9,703 bases of DNA from an uncultured Sphingomonadaceae bacterium. Lineage in GTDB: Bacteria; Pseudomonadota; Alphaproteobacteria; Sphingomonadales; Sphingomonadaceae. The translations under genes and the position numbers were made by a program. Where the stretch lies: the NCBI GenBank assembly GCA_946480515.1, contig CAMLKX010000057.1, positions 1-9,703 on the forward strand, given 5' to 3'. The notes below the pieces were generated by a model. It was not told the origin of the DNA and made no database searches. It worked only from the letters and a program-made list of their open reading frames with translations. This document shows, piece by piece, positions 1-6,110 of this stretch (position 1 is the stretch's first letter; the number at the start of each line of letters is the position of its first letter).

Positions 1-987
1 GATCATCGCGACGCAGGCGAATGCTTCATTGACTTCGAACAGGTCGGCATCGCCAACCGTCCAGCCCGCCTTGTCGAGCAGCTTCTTGATGGCTGGAACG
101 GGGGCTGAGGTGAACCGCGCCGGCTCATGCGCATGAGCGGCATGAGCAACAATGCGCGCAACTGGTTTCAGCCCGAGCTTGTCCGCGATACTTTGCCGGG
201 TGACGACCAGGGCGGCTGCACCGTCGCTGATTGAACTCGCGTTGGCCGCGGTGACCGTCCCGTCCTTGTCGAATGCGGGCTTGAGCTGCGGAATCTTCTC
301 CGGGTTGGCCTTGCCGGGCTGCTCGTCGACCGCGATCGTTATATCGCCCTTGCGGCTGGATACAGTGACCGGAACCAGTTCGCGGTCGAACCTGCCGCCC
401 TGGATGGCGGCATTGGCCCGCCGCAGGCTCTCAACCGCATATTCGTCCTGGTTTTCCCGCGTGAACTGATATTCGCGCGCTGCCTCATCGGCGAAGGTGC
501 CCATGGCGCGGCCGCGGTCATACACGTCCTCGAGACCATCGAGCATCATATGATCGTAGACGGTGTCGTGGCCGATCCGGGCGCCGGTCCGGTGCTTCTG
601 CAGCAGGTAGGGTGCGTTGGTCATCGATTCCATTCCGCCGGCAACGACCATGTCCGTCGACCCGGCAACCAGCATGTCATGCGCGAACATGAGGCTTTGC
701 ATGCCTGAGCCGCACATCTTGTTGATGGTCACCGCTTCGGTCGATTTGGGAAGCCCCGCGCCAAGTGCTGCCTGACGAGCCGGAGCCTGCCCGAGGCCGG
801 CCTGCAGCACGCAGCCCATGAACGCCTTGTCGACCTGATCGCCGGCGACTCCAGCACGCTCGACCGCCGCCTTGACCGCGATCGCGCCAAGCTGATTGGC
901 GTTCATCGCGGCAAGGCTTCCCTGGAAGCTACCCATGGGCGTGCGCGCATAGGAAAGGATGACGATCGGATCGGAGTTGCTGTTCAT
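1..987 (-). CDS. Acetyl-CoA C-acyltransferase (thiolase), 3' end cut by window edge
   Basis: The first 329 codons of a thiolase read leftward from the ATG at 987 and run off the window. The enzyme condenses or cleaves acyl-CoA with acetyl-CoA, the last step of beta-oxidation or the first of acetoacetyl-CoA formation, in the cytosol. Seen: N-terminal SYARTPMGSF (residues 12-21), the nucleophile Cys92 in NKMCGSGMQS, the glycine-rich AGGMESM stretch, and the NEAFA motif at 320-324. Family knowledge: full thiolases are about 390-400 residues, so roughly 65 residues, with the catalytic His and second Cys, lie outside the window. The conserved spacing shows no internal damage. It is divergent from an HSD10-like dehydrogenase, which supports fatty acid or isoleucine catabolism over polyhydroxybutyrate synthesis. 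Which acyl chain it prefers cannot be read from this fragment. No strong ribosome binding site precedes the ATG. Confidence 0.95.
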   Translation of the reverse strand, partial: MNSNSDPIVILSYARTPMGSFQGSLAAMNANQLGAIAVKAAVERAGVAGDQVDKAFMGCVLQAGLGQAPARQAALGAGLPKSTEAVTINKMCGSGMQSLMFAHDMLVAGSTDMVVAGGMESMTNAPYLLQKHRTGARIGHDTVYDHMMLDGLEDVYDRGRAMGTFADEAAREYQFTRENQDEYAVESLRRANAAIQGGRFDRELVPVTVSSRKGDITIAVDEQPGKANPEKIPQLKPAFDKDGTVTAANASSISDGAAALVVTRQSIADKLGLKPVARIVAHAAHAHEPARFTSAPVPAIKKLLDKAGWTVGDADLFEVNEAFACVAMI

Positions 988-1018
988 GTGGAGACTCGGC
1001 TGGAAAGAATGTGTGGGG

Positions 1019-1047
1019 CACATAGGGCGGGGGAGCGCTCGATTCAA
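1019..1047 (-). promoter_or_regulatory. Candidate sigma70-type promoter for the thiolase
   Basis: On the minus strand TTGAAT (1042-1047) and TATGTG (1019-1024) are separated by exactly 17 bases, about 30 bases upstream of the thiolase ATG. The -35 matches consensus at four of six positions and the -10 at three of six, so this is only a reasonable candidate. A short TGTG/CACA inverted repeat (about 1011-1022) overlaps the -10 and could be part of a repressor site, but it is too short to be convincing. Confidence 0.35.
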
Positions 1048-1116
1048 ATCACCGCTTGATCTTACGCGCCAGCGCTGTTGTGGGGACGCGCAAACACCAA
1101 TGGGAACCCAAAGACG

Positions 1117-1896
1117 ATGAACATCGATGGAATCGCCGCTGTTGTAACGGGCGGAGCATCCGGGCTTGGCGAGGCAACGGCCCGAGCTCTCGCGGCCCGT
1201 GGCGCGAAGGTGGCTCTGCTCGACAGAGATCCCAACCGGGGCGGCCAGGTTGCGGATGAGATTGGCGGTGCGTTCTGCGAGTGCGACGTCACCAGCGACG
1301 ATGCGGTGGCCAGCGCATTCGCGAAGGCCCGGGAGGCTCATGGACAGGAGCGGGTTCTGGTCAACTGCGCCGGCATCGCCAACGGCTTCAAGACGGTCGG
1401 CAAGGACAAAACCACCGGAGAATATCGGCTCTACCCGCTCGAGCAGTTTGAGCTGGCCATTCGGATCAACCTCATCGGCACGTTCCGCTGCGTCGCGCAC
1501 AGTGCCCTGGGAATGGTCACGACCGACCCACTTGAGGACGGTCAACGCGGCGTGATCATCAACACGGCTTCGGTTGCTGCCGAAGACGGTCAGATTGGCC
1601 AGGTCGCCTATGCGGCATCAAAGGGCGGAGTGCTGTCGATGGGCCTCCCGATCGCCCGCGACCTGATGGGCGAGGGCATTCGCGTCAACACCATCCTTCC
1701 CGGCATTTTCAGGACGCCAATGGTGGCGGGGCTCCCTCAGAACGTTCAGGATTCGCTGGCTGAGCAGGTGCCCTTTCCGCGCCGTCTGGGTCGTCCCGAA
1801 GAATATGCCGATCTGGCCTGCTTCATGATCGAGAACGATTATGTGAACGGGACGTCCATGCGGCTGGACGGAGCGATCCGGATGGCGCCCCGCTGA
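1117..1896 (+). CDS. HSD10-like short-chain dehydrogenase (3-hydroxyacyl-CoA dehydrogenase type II)
   Basis: A 259-residue classical SDR that probably oxidises L-3-hydroxyacyl-CoA or 2-methyl-3-hydroxybutyryl-CoA with NAD+. Seen: cofactor loop TGGASGLG (11-18), an acidic Asp36 at the end of the second strand (favours NAD over NADP), NCAG (83-86), and catalytic Ser152, Tyr165 and Lys169 in YAASK. Family knowledge: human HSD17B10 has 261 residues with S155/Y168/K172, so length and spacing match closely. The inserted stretch after NCAGIA (about 90-108) is also typical of HSD10. I chose the ATG at 1117 because the frame extension to a TTG at 1078 adds 13 residues ahead of the natural MNIDGIAAVVTGG start. 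The divergent thiolase would act on its product. The last 74 bases overlap a minus-strand frame. Substrate range is inferred. Confidence 0.92.
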   Translation: MNIDGIAAVVTGGASGLGEATARALAARGAKVALLDRDPNRGGQVADEIGGAFCECDVTSDDAVASAFAKAREAHGQERVLVNCAGIANGFKTVGKDKTTGEYRLYPLEQFELAIRINLIGTFRCVAHSALGMVTTDPLEDGQRGVIINTASVAAEDGQIGQVAYAASKGGVLSMGLPIARDLMGEGIRVNTILPGIFRTPMVAGLPQNVQDSLAEQVPFPRRLGRPEEYADLACFMIENDYVNGTSMRLDGAIRMAPR

Positions 1897-2230
1897 TCTC
1901 AGGAGCTGACAAGTCGATGTGAGACCGTGGCGGTAGCGGCGGCTTCATCGCGGCGAGCTGCAGGCGCCGCCGAAGAGACTCCACTTCGGACTGAACTTGT
2001 TGGATCCAGGCCGCGATTGCGCGTGCCTCCGAGGGTTGATGTCCATAGTTGACGAGAATGCCGCACAGCCGCTCTGCTTCCGCAAGGGTTGCGCCAACCT
2101 GTTCGAGCCAATTCAGACGATCAAAAGCTCTGCGATCCCAATCGTCTAACTCTACCTCAAACACGGTCCCACCTTTCCGGCCTTGTATTAAATCGGCGTT
2201 TACCGCGACAGCCGCTTTTTGGTTCACCAT
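1823..2230 (-). CDS. Small protein of unknown function, acidic N-terminal half with helical core
   Basis: I do not recognise this 135-residue frame. Residues about 25-95 look like a real protein: acidic, with three Trp, heptad-like hydrophobic spacing and a probable long helix around WIQQVQSEVESLRRRL, which could form a coiled coil. The last 40 residues are Pro/Ser/Arg-rich and 74 bases of them lie antisense to the end of the dehydrogenase gene, so the tail may be read-through that accumulated after loss of an earlier stop. Codon use is visibly less GC-biased than in the neighbours (many tta, ata, caa, aaa, gat codons), suggesting recent acquisition or low expression. No ribosome binding site is visible before the ATG at 2230, so the start is uncertain. 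The opposite-strand frames here are Arg/Ser-rich and look like shadows. No signal peptide or membrane segment is seen. Confidence 0.5.
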   Translation of the reverse strand: MVNQKAAVAVNADLIQGRKGGTVFEVELDDWDRRAFDRLNWLEQVGATLAEAERLCGILVNYGHQPSEARAIAAWIQQVQSEVESLRRRLQLAAMKPPLPPRSHIDLSAPEISGAPSGSLRPAAWTSRSHNRSRS

Positions 2231-2315
2231 GGATCAAATTTAAGGCTGACTTCCGTCCACTTTGCTCGTTATCAACGCGATTGCTCGGTTCATTTTGGCG
2301 TATTGGGTGGATCTT

Positions 2316-3251
2316 ATGAACGGGTCGCAGCTTGCGTATGAGCTGAGTGAAGACGCGCACGACAGTTTTTCAACTGGTGCTCCGGTGCTGATTGCGGCTG
2401 ATTGTGAAGCAGCGCAGAGCAGTGCCCTCCAGCTGCTGAGTGCAGCAGGGATGCGCATCGGCGAACCAGTGGACATCAACCGGGCCGTCGAACGGCTCGA
2501 CCGGCAGGTGTCCACGCGGGCAGTGTGGGTTGAGCTTGCTGAAGATGGCGGAGGCGCACTCAGCCACCTGCTGGAGCGGATCAACGATGATGCGAACAGC
2601 GGCCTCTATCCGGCAATTGTCGCGGCTCCCGCGCGCTTGCTCGATCTGGTCAGCTTCTACATTGATTCGCCCGCGGTCGAACTGCTGATCGACGCTGATC
2701 TGGCTGAGCGAGCGGCTGCTCTAGCAGTGGCAACCAGTCGCGTTTCGTTGCCTACCGGGGTGGCGGAAGTGACTGGCGACAACAGCACGCTCCGGCTTCG
2801 CCAGCTTAGCGAGGAAGTGGGGCGGATTGCGGCCACGCTCGCGCAATTGTCCGGCAGCCCTGCCGTCGAGCGCCCTGCGCCCGCGTCGGTATCGCCGCAT
2901 CCCGAGCTTGATCTGTCGCTGGAGGACGTCCGCGCCATTATCCGCGCACGCCGTGTCCGCTCCAAATATTTCGAAGGGTCACTGTTCGCCGATCCAGCGT
3001 GGGACATGCTGCTCGACCTCACCCAAGCCGAGCTGGCGCAGTATCGCGTTCCCGTATCCAGCCTGTGCATTGCTGCTGCCGTGCCCTCCACCACGGCGCT
3101 GCGGTGGATCAAGGCCATGGTTACCAAAGGCCTGTTCGTCCGCCGCGCGGATCACCGGGATGCCCGGCGCGTCTTCATCGAGTTGTCGCCGGCGACCTCG
3201 GCGGCAATGCGAGCCTATTTCGCGGAAGTCGGCCGCCCGGCGGGAGCCTAA
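2316..3251 (+). CDS. Two-domain MarR-like winged-helix regulator with receiver-like N-terminus
   Basis: A 311-residue probable DNA-binding regulator. Residues about 20-140 alternate short hydrophobic strands (PVLIAADC, RAVWVEL, YPAIVAA, AVELLID) with helices, resembling a response-regulator receiver fold. At the end of the third strand, where a phospho-acceptor Asp would be, the sequence is VWVELAEDG, so the fold may be a pseudo-receiver. Residues 195-311 contain a MarR-type winged helix: recognition helix around 246-272 (VSSLCIAAAVPSTTALRWIK) and a wing with the family's D-x-R pattern at 279-290 (DHRDARRVFIEL). A Pro-rich linker (180-197) joins the two. I prefer the ATG at 2316 (GGGTGG seven bases upstream) to a TTG at 2262 that would add 18 hydrophobic residues. 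It is followed by a hairpin and then pgsA. Ligand and targets are unknown; the receiver assignment is inference from strand pattern. Confidence 0.75.
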   Translation: MNGSQLAYELSEDAHDSFSTGAPVLIAADCEAAQSSALQLLSAAGMRIGEPVDINRAVERLDRQVSTRAVWVELAEDGGGALSHLLERINDDANSGLYPAIVAAPARLLDLVSFYIDSPAVELLIDADLAERAAALAVATSRVSLPTGVAEVTGDNSTLRLRQLSEEVGRIAATLAQLSGSPAVERPAPASVSPHPELDLSLEDVRAIIRARRVRSKYFEGSLFADPAWDMLLDLTQAELAQYRVPVSSLCIAAAVPSTTALRWIKAMVTKGLFVRRADHRDARRVFIELSPATSAAMRAYFAEVGRPAGA

Positions 3252-3262
3252 AGAGTAGCAAA

Positions 3263-3286
3263 CCGCTTTCGCTTTGGCGAAGGCGG
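3263..3286 (+). terminator. Hairpin between the regulator gene and pgsA
   Basis: CCGCTTTCGC (3263-3272) pairs with GCGAAGGCGG (3277-3286) around a TTTG loop, ten pairs including one G-T. It starts 11 bases after the stop codon of the MarR-like gene. There is no T-tract, so it may be a weak terminator or an mRNA-stabilising hairpin rather than a strong intrinsic terminator. Confidence 0.5.
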
Positions 3287-3310
3287 TAGTGTCGTCTAAA
3301 TGCTGGCGCG

Positions 3311-3877
3311 ATGCTTACACTGCCGAACCTGTTGACGCTGTCTCGTATCCTGGCAGTTCCGATCCTCGTGTTCCTGCTGTGGCGGCCCAGCCCGCTCGAT
3401 TATGCGATGACTTTCGTGCTGTATTGCATCGTCGGACTGACCGATTATTTCGATGGTTATCTGGCGCGAGCGCAGGGACAGATCTCCCGGCTCGGCATCT
3501 TCCTCGATCCGATTGCCGACAAGATCATGGTGGCCGCGGTGATCATCATGCTGGTCGCCACGCGCAAGATGAGCGGGGAGCCGAACATCCATGGCTTGCA
3601 CATCATACCCGCGCTCATCATCCTTCTGCGCGAGATCATCGTGTCGGGTCTGCGCGAGTTTCTCGCGGGCCTTCAGGTGTCGGTGCCAGTCAGCCGGCTC
3701 GCCAAGTGGAAGACCGCGTTTCAGCTGATTGCGCTTGGCGGCTTGATCCTGGCCGGCGCGGTGCCCGATCAAGTCTGGGTGCATACGGCGGGCTTGGCCT
3801 GCCTGTGGGCCGCGGCAGCGCTCACGCTGGTGACGGGCTATGATTACCTCCGGACCGGCCTTAGGCATATGGACTGA
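3311..3877 (+). CDS. pgsA: CDP-diacylglycerol--glycerol-3-phosphate 3-phosphatidyltransferase
   Basis: This 188-residue integral membrane enzyme joins CDP-diacylglycerol and glycerol-3-phosphate to give phosphatidylglycerol phosphate, the committed step to phosphatidylglycerol and cardiolipin, on the inner face of the cytoplasmic membrane. Seen: the complete CDP-alcohol phosphotransferase signature with Asp48, Gly49, Ala52, Arg53, Gly62, Asp66 and Asp70 at the required spacing; the N-terminal LPNLLTLSRI typical of PgsA; and several hydrophobic segments (about 11-24, 32-45, 71-84, 96-108, 135-150, 157-175). The length is normal for the bacterial family (about 180-190). REIIVSGLREFLA (107-119) is also typical of PgsA, which separates it from phosphatidylserine and cardiolipin synthases of the same superfamily. 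No good ribosome binding site precedes the ATG. It ends eight bases from the convergent oxyR stop, with no terminator in between. Confidence 0.95.
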   Translation: MLTLPNLLTLSRILAVPILVFLLWRPSPLDYAMTFVLYCIVGLTDYFDGYLARAQGQISRLGIFLDPIADKIMVAAVIIMLVATRKMSGEPNIHGLHIIPALIILLREIIVSGLREFLAGLQVSVPVSRLAKWKTAFQLIALGGLILAGAVPDQVWVHTAGLACLWAAAALTLVTGYDYLRTGLRHMD

Positions 3878-3885
3878 TCGGCGCC

Positions 3886-4797
3886 TCAAGCCTCCCCAAC
3901 CGACTTGATCGACCGAGCGAGCAGTTCGAAATTCCGGCGCTGCGCTGAGCCCTTCCGCCAGACGAGCGCAATCGTCCGCATCGCCGGCTGACCGTCGCCG
4001 GTCGTCAGCGGGCGGATGGCAATCGTGCCCTGGTCCGCAAGGCCGGCCTTCACCGCCATCTGCGGCAGGAATGTGAGGCCGAGGCCGCCGCTGACCATCT
4101 GCACCAAGGTGTGGAGGCTGGTGCCCAGCATCGCGGCATCACCGCGCAAAGCTCCGCAGGCCGCCAACGCATGATCCTTAAGGCAGTGACCGTCCTCAAG
4201 CATCAGCAGTGCGGCAGGTTCCAGCGCGCTTCCGTTCACGGGACCACCAGCCGCGAGGGGGTGATCCGCCGGGAGCGCGAGTAGCAGGGGATCGTCAAAC
4301 AACTCCTCGCTCTCGATATTGCTGCCGCAGGCGAAGGGGAGGGCCAGAAGCACGCAGTCGACCGCACCGCGCTGGAGGGCATCACAGGCGGCGCTGCTGG
4401 TCTCCTCCCGCAAAGTCAGGCGAAGCTGCGGATACCGCTGCTTCAACTTGGTCAACAGGCCGGGCAGCAGAAATGGCGCGATCGTGGGGATGACCGCCAT
4501 CCGCAATTCGCCGCTCATCGGCTCGGCCTCGGCCTGAACCATGTCGGTCAGCTCTTCCGCTCCGCGCAGCAACTCCCGGGCTTTGTGCACGACCTGCTCC
4601 CCGAGCGGAGTGAAACGAACCGACCGCCGTGAACGTTCGACCAAGGTCACCCCGAGCAGTTGCTCCAGCTCCTGAAGTCCGGCGGACAAGGTCGACTGGC
4701 TGACTGCCACCGTCGCTGCGGCACGGCCAAAGTGACGCTGGTCCGCAAGAGCAACGAGATAGGAGAGTTGCCGGAGTGTCGGGAGGAAGGCTCGCAT
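3886..4797 (-). CDS. oxyR: LysR-family peroxide sensor OxyR
   Basis: Read from the ATG at 4797 the protein has 303 residues. It is a transcription factor that hydrogen peroxide converts to a disulfide form that activates antioxidant genes. Seen: a LysR winged helix-turn-helix (about 8-60, with HFGRAA and SQSTLS), then a substrate-binding-type domain. Cys205 and Cys214 lie in DGHCLKDHALAAC, nine residues apart, the same spacing as redox Cys199/Cys208 of Escherichia coli OxyR and in the same context. This separates it from generic LysR proteins. A second ATG at 4806 adds MSP, but its first two bases form the end of a good -10 box, so a transcript from that promoter would begin at about 4797 and exclude it. 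It is divergent from ahpC across a shared operator. Three further cysteines (138, 148, 157) are not part of the canonical pair. Confidence 0.95.
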   Translation of the reverse strand: MRAFLPTLRQLSYLVALADQRHFGRAAATVAVSQSTLSAGLQELEQLLGVTLVERSRRSVRFTPLGEQVVHKARELLRGAEELTDMVQAEAEPMSGELRMAVIPTIAPFLLPGLLTKLKQRYPQLRLTLREETSSAACDALQRGAVDCVLLALPFACGSNIESEELFDDPLLLALPADHPLAAGGPVNGSALEPAALLMLEDGHCLKDHALAACGALRGDAAMLGTSLHTLVQMVSGGLGLTFLPQMAVKAGLADQGTIAIRPLTTGDGQPAMRTIALVWRKGSAQRRNFELLARSIKSVGEA

Positions 4798-4804
4798 CGG
4801 CGAC

Positions 4805-4833
4805 ATTGTAATCGATAAAAGCGATCAACTCAA
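4805..4833 (-). promoter_or_regulatory. Promoter of oxyR, probably giving a leaderless mRNA
   Basis: On the minus strand TTGAGT (4828-4833) and TACAAT (4805-4810) are separated by 17 bases; the -10 matches consensus at five of six positions. Counting the usual seven bases downstream puts the transcription start at 4797, the A of an in-frame oxyR ATG. The spacer is filled by the first half of the OxyR operator, as expected for autorepression. Confidence 0.6.
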
Positions 4834-4847
4834 TCGGAACAATCCAT
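4811..4847. promoter_or_regulatory. OxyR operator shared by oxyR and ahpC
   Basis: Four tetranucleotides occur with exact seven-base gaps: ATCG (4811-4814), CGAT (4822-4825), ATCG (4833-4836) and CCAT (4844-4847). This reproduces the geometry of the known OxyR site, ATAG-N7-CTAT-N7-ATAG-N7-CTAT, with C or G at the third or second position. The minor consensus bases also agree in the first half (T at 4816, A at 4820) and partly in the second (A at 4842). T-N11-A, the LysR-family rule, holds in both halves. The site abuts the ahpC -35 and fills the oxyR promoter spacer. No binding data exist here; the call rests on spacing and location. Confidence 0.75.
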
Positions 4848-4876
4848 TTGATCGATCTGAAGCACACCCTAAGTAT
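4848..4876 (+). promoter_or_regulatory. Promoter of ahpC, activated from the adjoining OxyR site
   Basis: TTGATC (4848-4853) lies directly next to the operator and is followed after 17 bases by AAGTAT (4871-4876). The -10 is poor (three of six), which fits a promoter that needs an activator. A start site near 4883 would give a leader of about 32 bases containing the AGGAG at 4900-4904. Confidence 0.5.
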
Positions 4877-4914
4877 CAGTCATCAGCCCTCAAGTTCACA
4901 GGAGATCAGTGACC

Positions 4915-5457
4915 ATGCTCAGCGTTGGCGATAAGTTTCCAGGCCTCACCGTTCCCGTCCAGCAGGGCACGTCGGCTCTCCCCTCTGGGGAGTCGATCGA
5001 TCTGTCGCAGGCTAACGGCCGCTGGAAAGTGGTGTTCTTCTGGCCGAAGGATTTCACCTTCGTCTGCCCGACCGAGATTGTCGGCTATGGCGAACTCAAG
5101 CGGGACTTCGATGACCGCGATGCGGATCTGATCGGTGCGTCGACCGATACCGCCCATGTCCACTTTGCATGGCGCAAGTCCGACGAGCGGCTTGCCGAGG
5201 CGGACTTCCCGTGGATCGCGGACAGCAACAAGAAGCTCGCTGGAGCGCTCGGCATTCTCCACCCCGACGAGGGAGTCGCCTATCGCGCGACCTTCGTCGT
5301 CGACCCGGATAATGTCATCCAGCATGTGACGATCAACGGCCTCAATGTCGGTCGGAATCCCCAGGAGACGCTCCGGGTGCTCGACGCGCTTCAGACGGAC
5401 GAGCTTTGCCCGTGCAACTGGCATCAGGGCGAAGAGGTTCTGAAGCCCGCCGCCTAA
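4915..5457 (+). CDS. ahpC: Alkyl hydroperoxide reductase AhpC, mycobacterial (AhpD-dependent) type
   Basis: A 180-residue cytosolic peroxiredoxin that reduces hydrogen peroxide, organic hydroperoxides and probably peroxynitrite. Seen: peroxidatic Cys51 in FTFVCPTE with the Pro/Thr context of the active site, and a C-terminal ELCPCNW placing Cys165 and Cys167 one residue apart. Family knowledge: Mycobacterium tuberculosis AhpC has the same three-cysteine plan (C61, C174, C176) and takes electrons from AhpD, unlike enterobacterial AhpC, which has one C-terminal resolving Cys and uses AhpF. The next gene is ahpD, confirming the pairing. The ATG at 4915 is preferred because AGGAG at 4900-4904 sits ten bases away, while the in-frame GTG at 4909 would leave only four. 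It is preceded by an OxyR operator and promoter, so peroxide induction is expected. Confidence 0.96.
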   Translation: MLSVGDKFPGLTVPVQQGTSALPSGESIDLSQANGRWKVVFFWPKDFTFVCPTEIVGYGELKRDFDDRDADLIGASTDTAHVHFAWRKSDERLAEADFPWIADSNKKLAGALGILHPDEGVAYRATFVVDPDNVIQHVTINGLNVGRNPQETLRVLDALQTDELCPCNWHQGEEVLKPAA

Positions 5458-5464
5458 CCGAAAC

Positions 5465-5490
5465 AGAGGGCGCGGTGCGCCGCGCCCTCT
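5465..5490 (+). terminator. Strong hairpin between ahpC and ahpD
   Basis: AGAGGGCGCGG (5465-5475) pairs perfectly with CCGCGCCCTCT (5480-5490) around a TGCG tetraloop, 11 pairs, starting seven bases after the ahpC stop. No T-tract follows, so it probably stabilises the 3' end of ahpC mRNA or only partly terminates, leaving ahpD at lower expression within one operon. Confidence 0.6.
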
Positions 5491-5558
5491 CATCGACTGC
5501 CATCGCCCGGTGACACCGCCGGAACGGTGCTCTGCGGCCGAAGTGAAAGGAAATCCGA

Positions 5559-6077
5559 ATGTCTCTTAAGGAACTCGCCGACACGTTGCCGGACTTCGCC
5601 AAGGACATCCGGCTCAATCTCTCCTCGGTCTTGTCCGACCAGACGCTCGGCGACCAGCGCAAATATGGCCTGCTGCTCGCCTGTGCCCATGGCAGCGGTT
5701 ACCGGCCGTTGGTGGCCGCCGCCGAGGCGGAGGTCGAGGGGAAGCTCTCGCCCGAGGCCGCCAATGCCGCACGCGGAGCAGCGGCGGTGATGGCCATGAA
5801 CAATGTCTATTACCGTTTCGTCCACCTCGTTTCGAACCCGGAATATGGGAAGCTGCCGGCGAAGCTGCGCATGAACCTGATCGGCTCGCCGGGCATTGAG
5901 AAGGATGACTTCGAGCTATTCAGCCTGGCTGTGAGCGCGATGAACGGCTGCGGCATGTGCATCGACAGCCACGAACGCGTGCTTCAGCAGCATGGGATGA
6001 AGGTCGAGACGATCCAGTTTGCCGCCCGCATCGGCGCGATCATGAAGGCGGTGGCAACCGTCCATGCGACCATGTAA
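5559..6077 (+). CDS. ahpD: Alkyl hydroperoxide reductase partner AhpD
   Basis: A 172-residue all-helical protein with thioredoxin-like activity that passes electrons to AhpC, in mycobacteria from dihydrolipoamide via SucB and Lpd. Seen: the CGMC active-site motif (Cys131, Cys134) with His138 and Glu119. Family knowledge: M. tuberculosis AhpD uses Glu118, Cys130, Cys133 and His137, so the whole proton-relay network is present with an offset of one. The family length is about 175. The motif NNVYYRFVHL (81-90) is also characteristic. AAAGGA at 5546-5551 stands a suitable distance before the ATG. It follows ahpC on the same strand after 101 bases with a hairpin in the gap, and probably shares the OxyR-controlled promoter because I see no clear promoter of its own. 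It converges on the TSUP gene. Confidence 0.96.
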   Translation: MSLKELADTLPDFAKDIRLNLSSVLSDQTLGDQRKYGLLLACAHGSGYRPLVAAAEAEVEGKLSPEAANAARGAAAVMAMNNVYYRFVHLVSNPEYGKLPAKLRMNLIGSPGIEKDDFELFSLAVSAMNGCGMCIDSHERVLQQHGMKVETIQFAARIGAIMKAVATVHATM

Positions 6078-6082
6078 TTGCC

Positions 6083-6099
6083 GGCGGCTTAGTGCCGCC
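6083..6099. terminator. Hairpin between convergent ahpD and TSUP gene
   Basis: GGCGGC (6083-6088) pairs with GCCGCC (6094-6099) around TTAGT, five bases after the ahpD stop and about 12 bases past the TSUP stop on the other strand. It is short and without a T-tract on either side, but is the only candidate terminator in this convergent junction. Confidence 0.45.
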
Positions 6100-6110
6100 A
6101 GCGTCTGCCG

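Noticed and set aside
2262..2315. TTG start adding 18 hydrophobic residues to the MarR-like regulator.
   Set aside because: The added stretch is not a convincing membrane anchor, and the ATG at 2316 has a better upstream GGGTGG.
3296..3889. Leftward 197-residue frame antisense to pgsA.
   Set aside because: Rich in Arg, His and Gln without any motif, while the plus strand has the complete CDP-alcohol phosphotransferase signature.
4850..4857. Palindrome GATCGATC near the ahpC -35 as an extra regulator site.
   Set aside because: Too short, and it does not continue the seven-base spacing of the OxyR elements.
4909..4914. In-frame GTG two codons upstream of the chosen ahpC start.
   Set aside because: Only four bases separate it from the AGGAG; the ATG at 4915 has proper spacing and gives a natural N-terminus.
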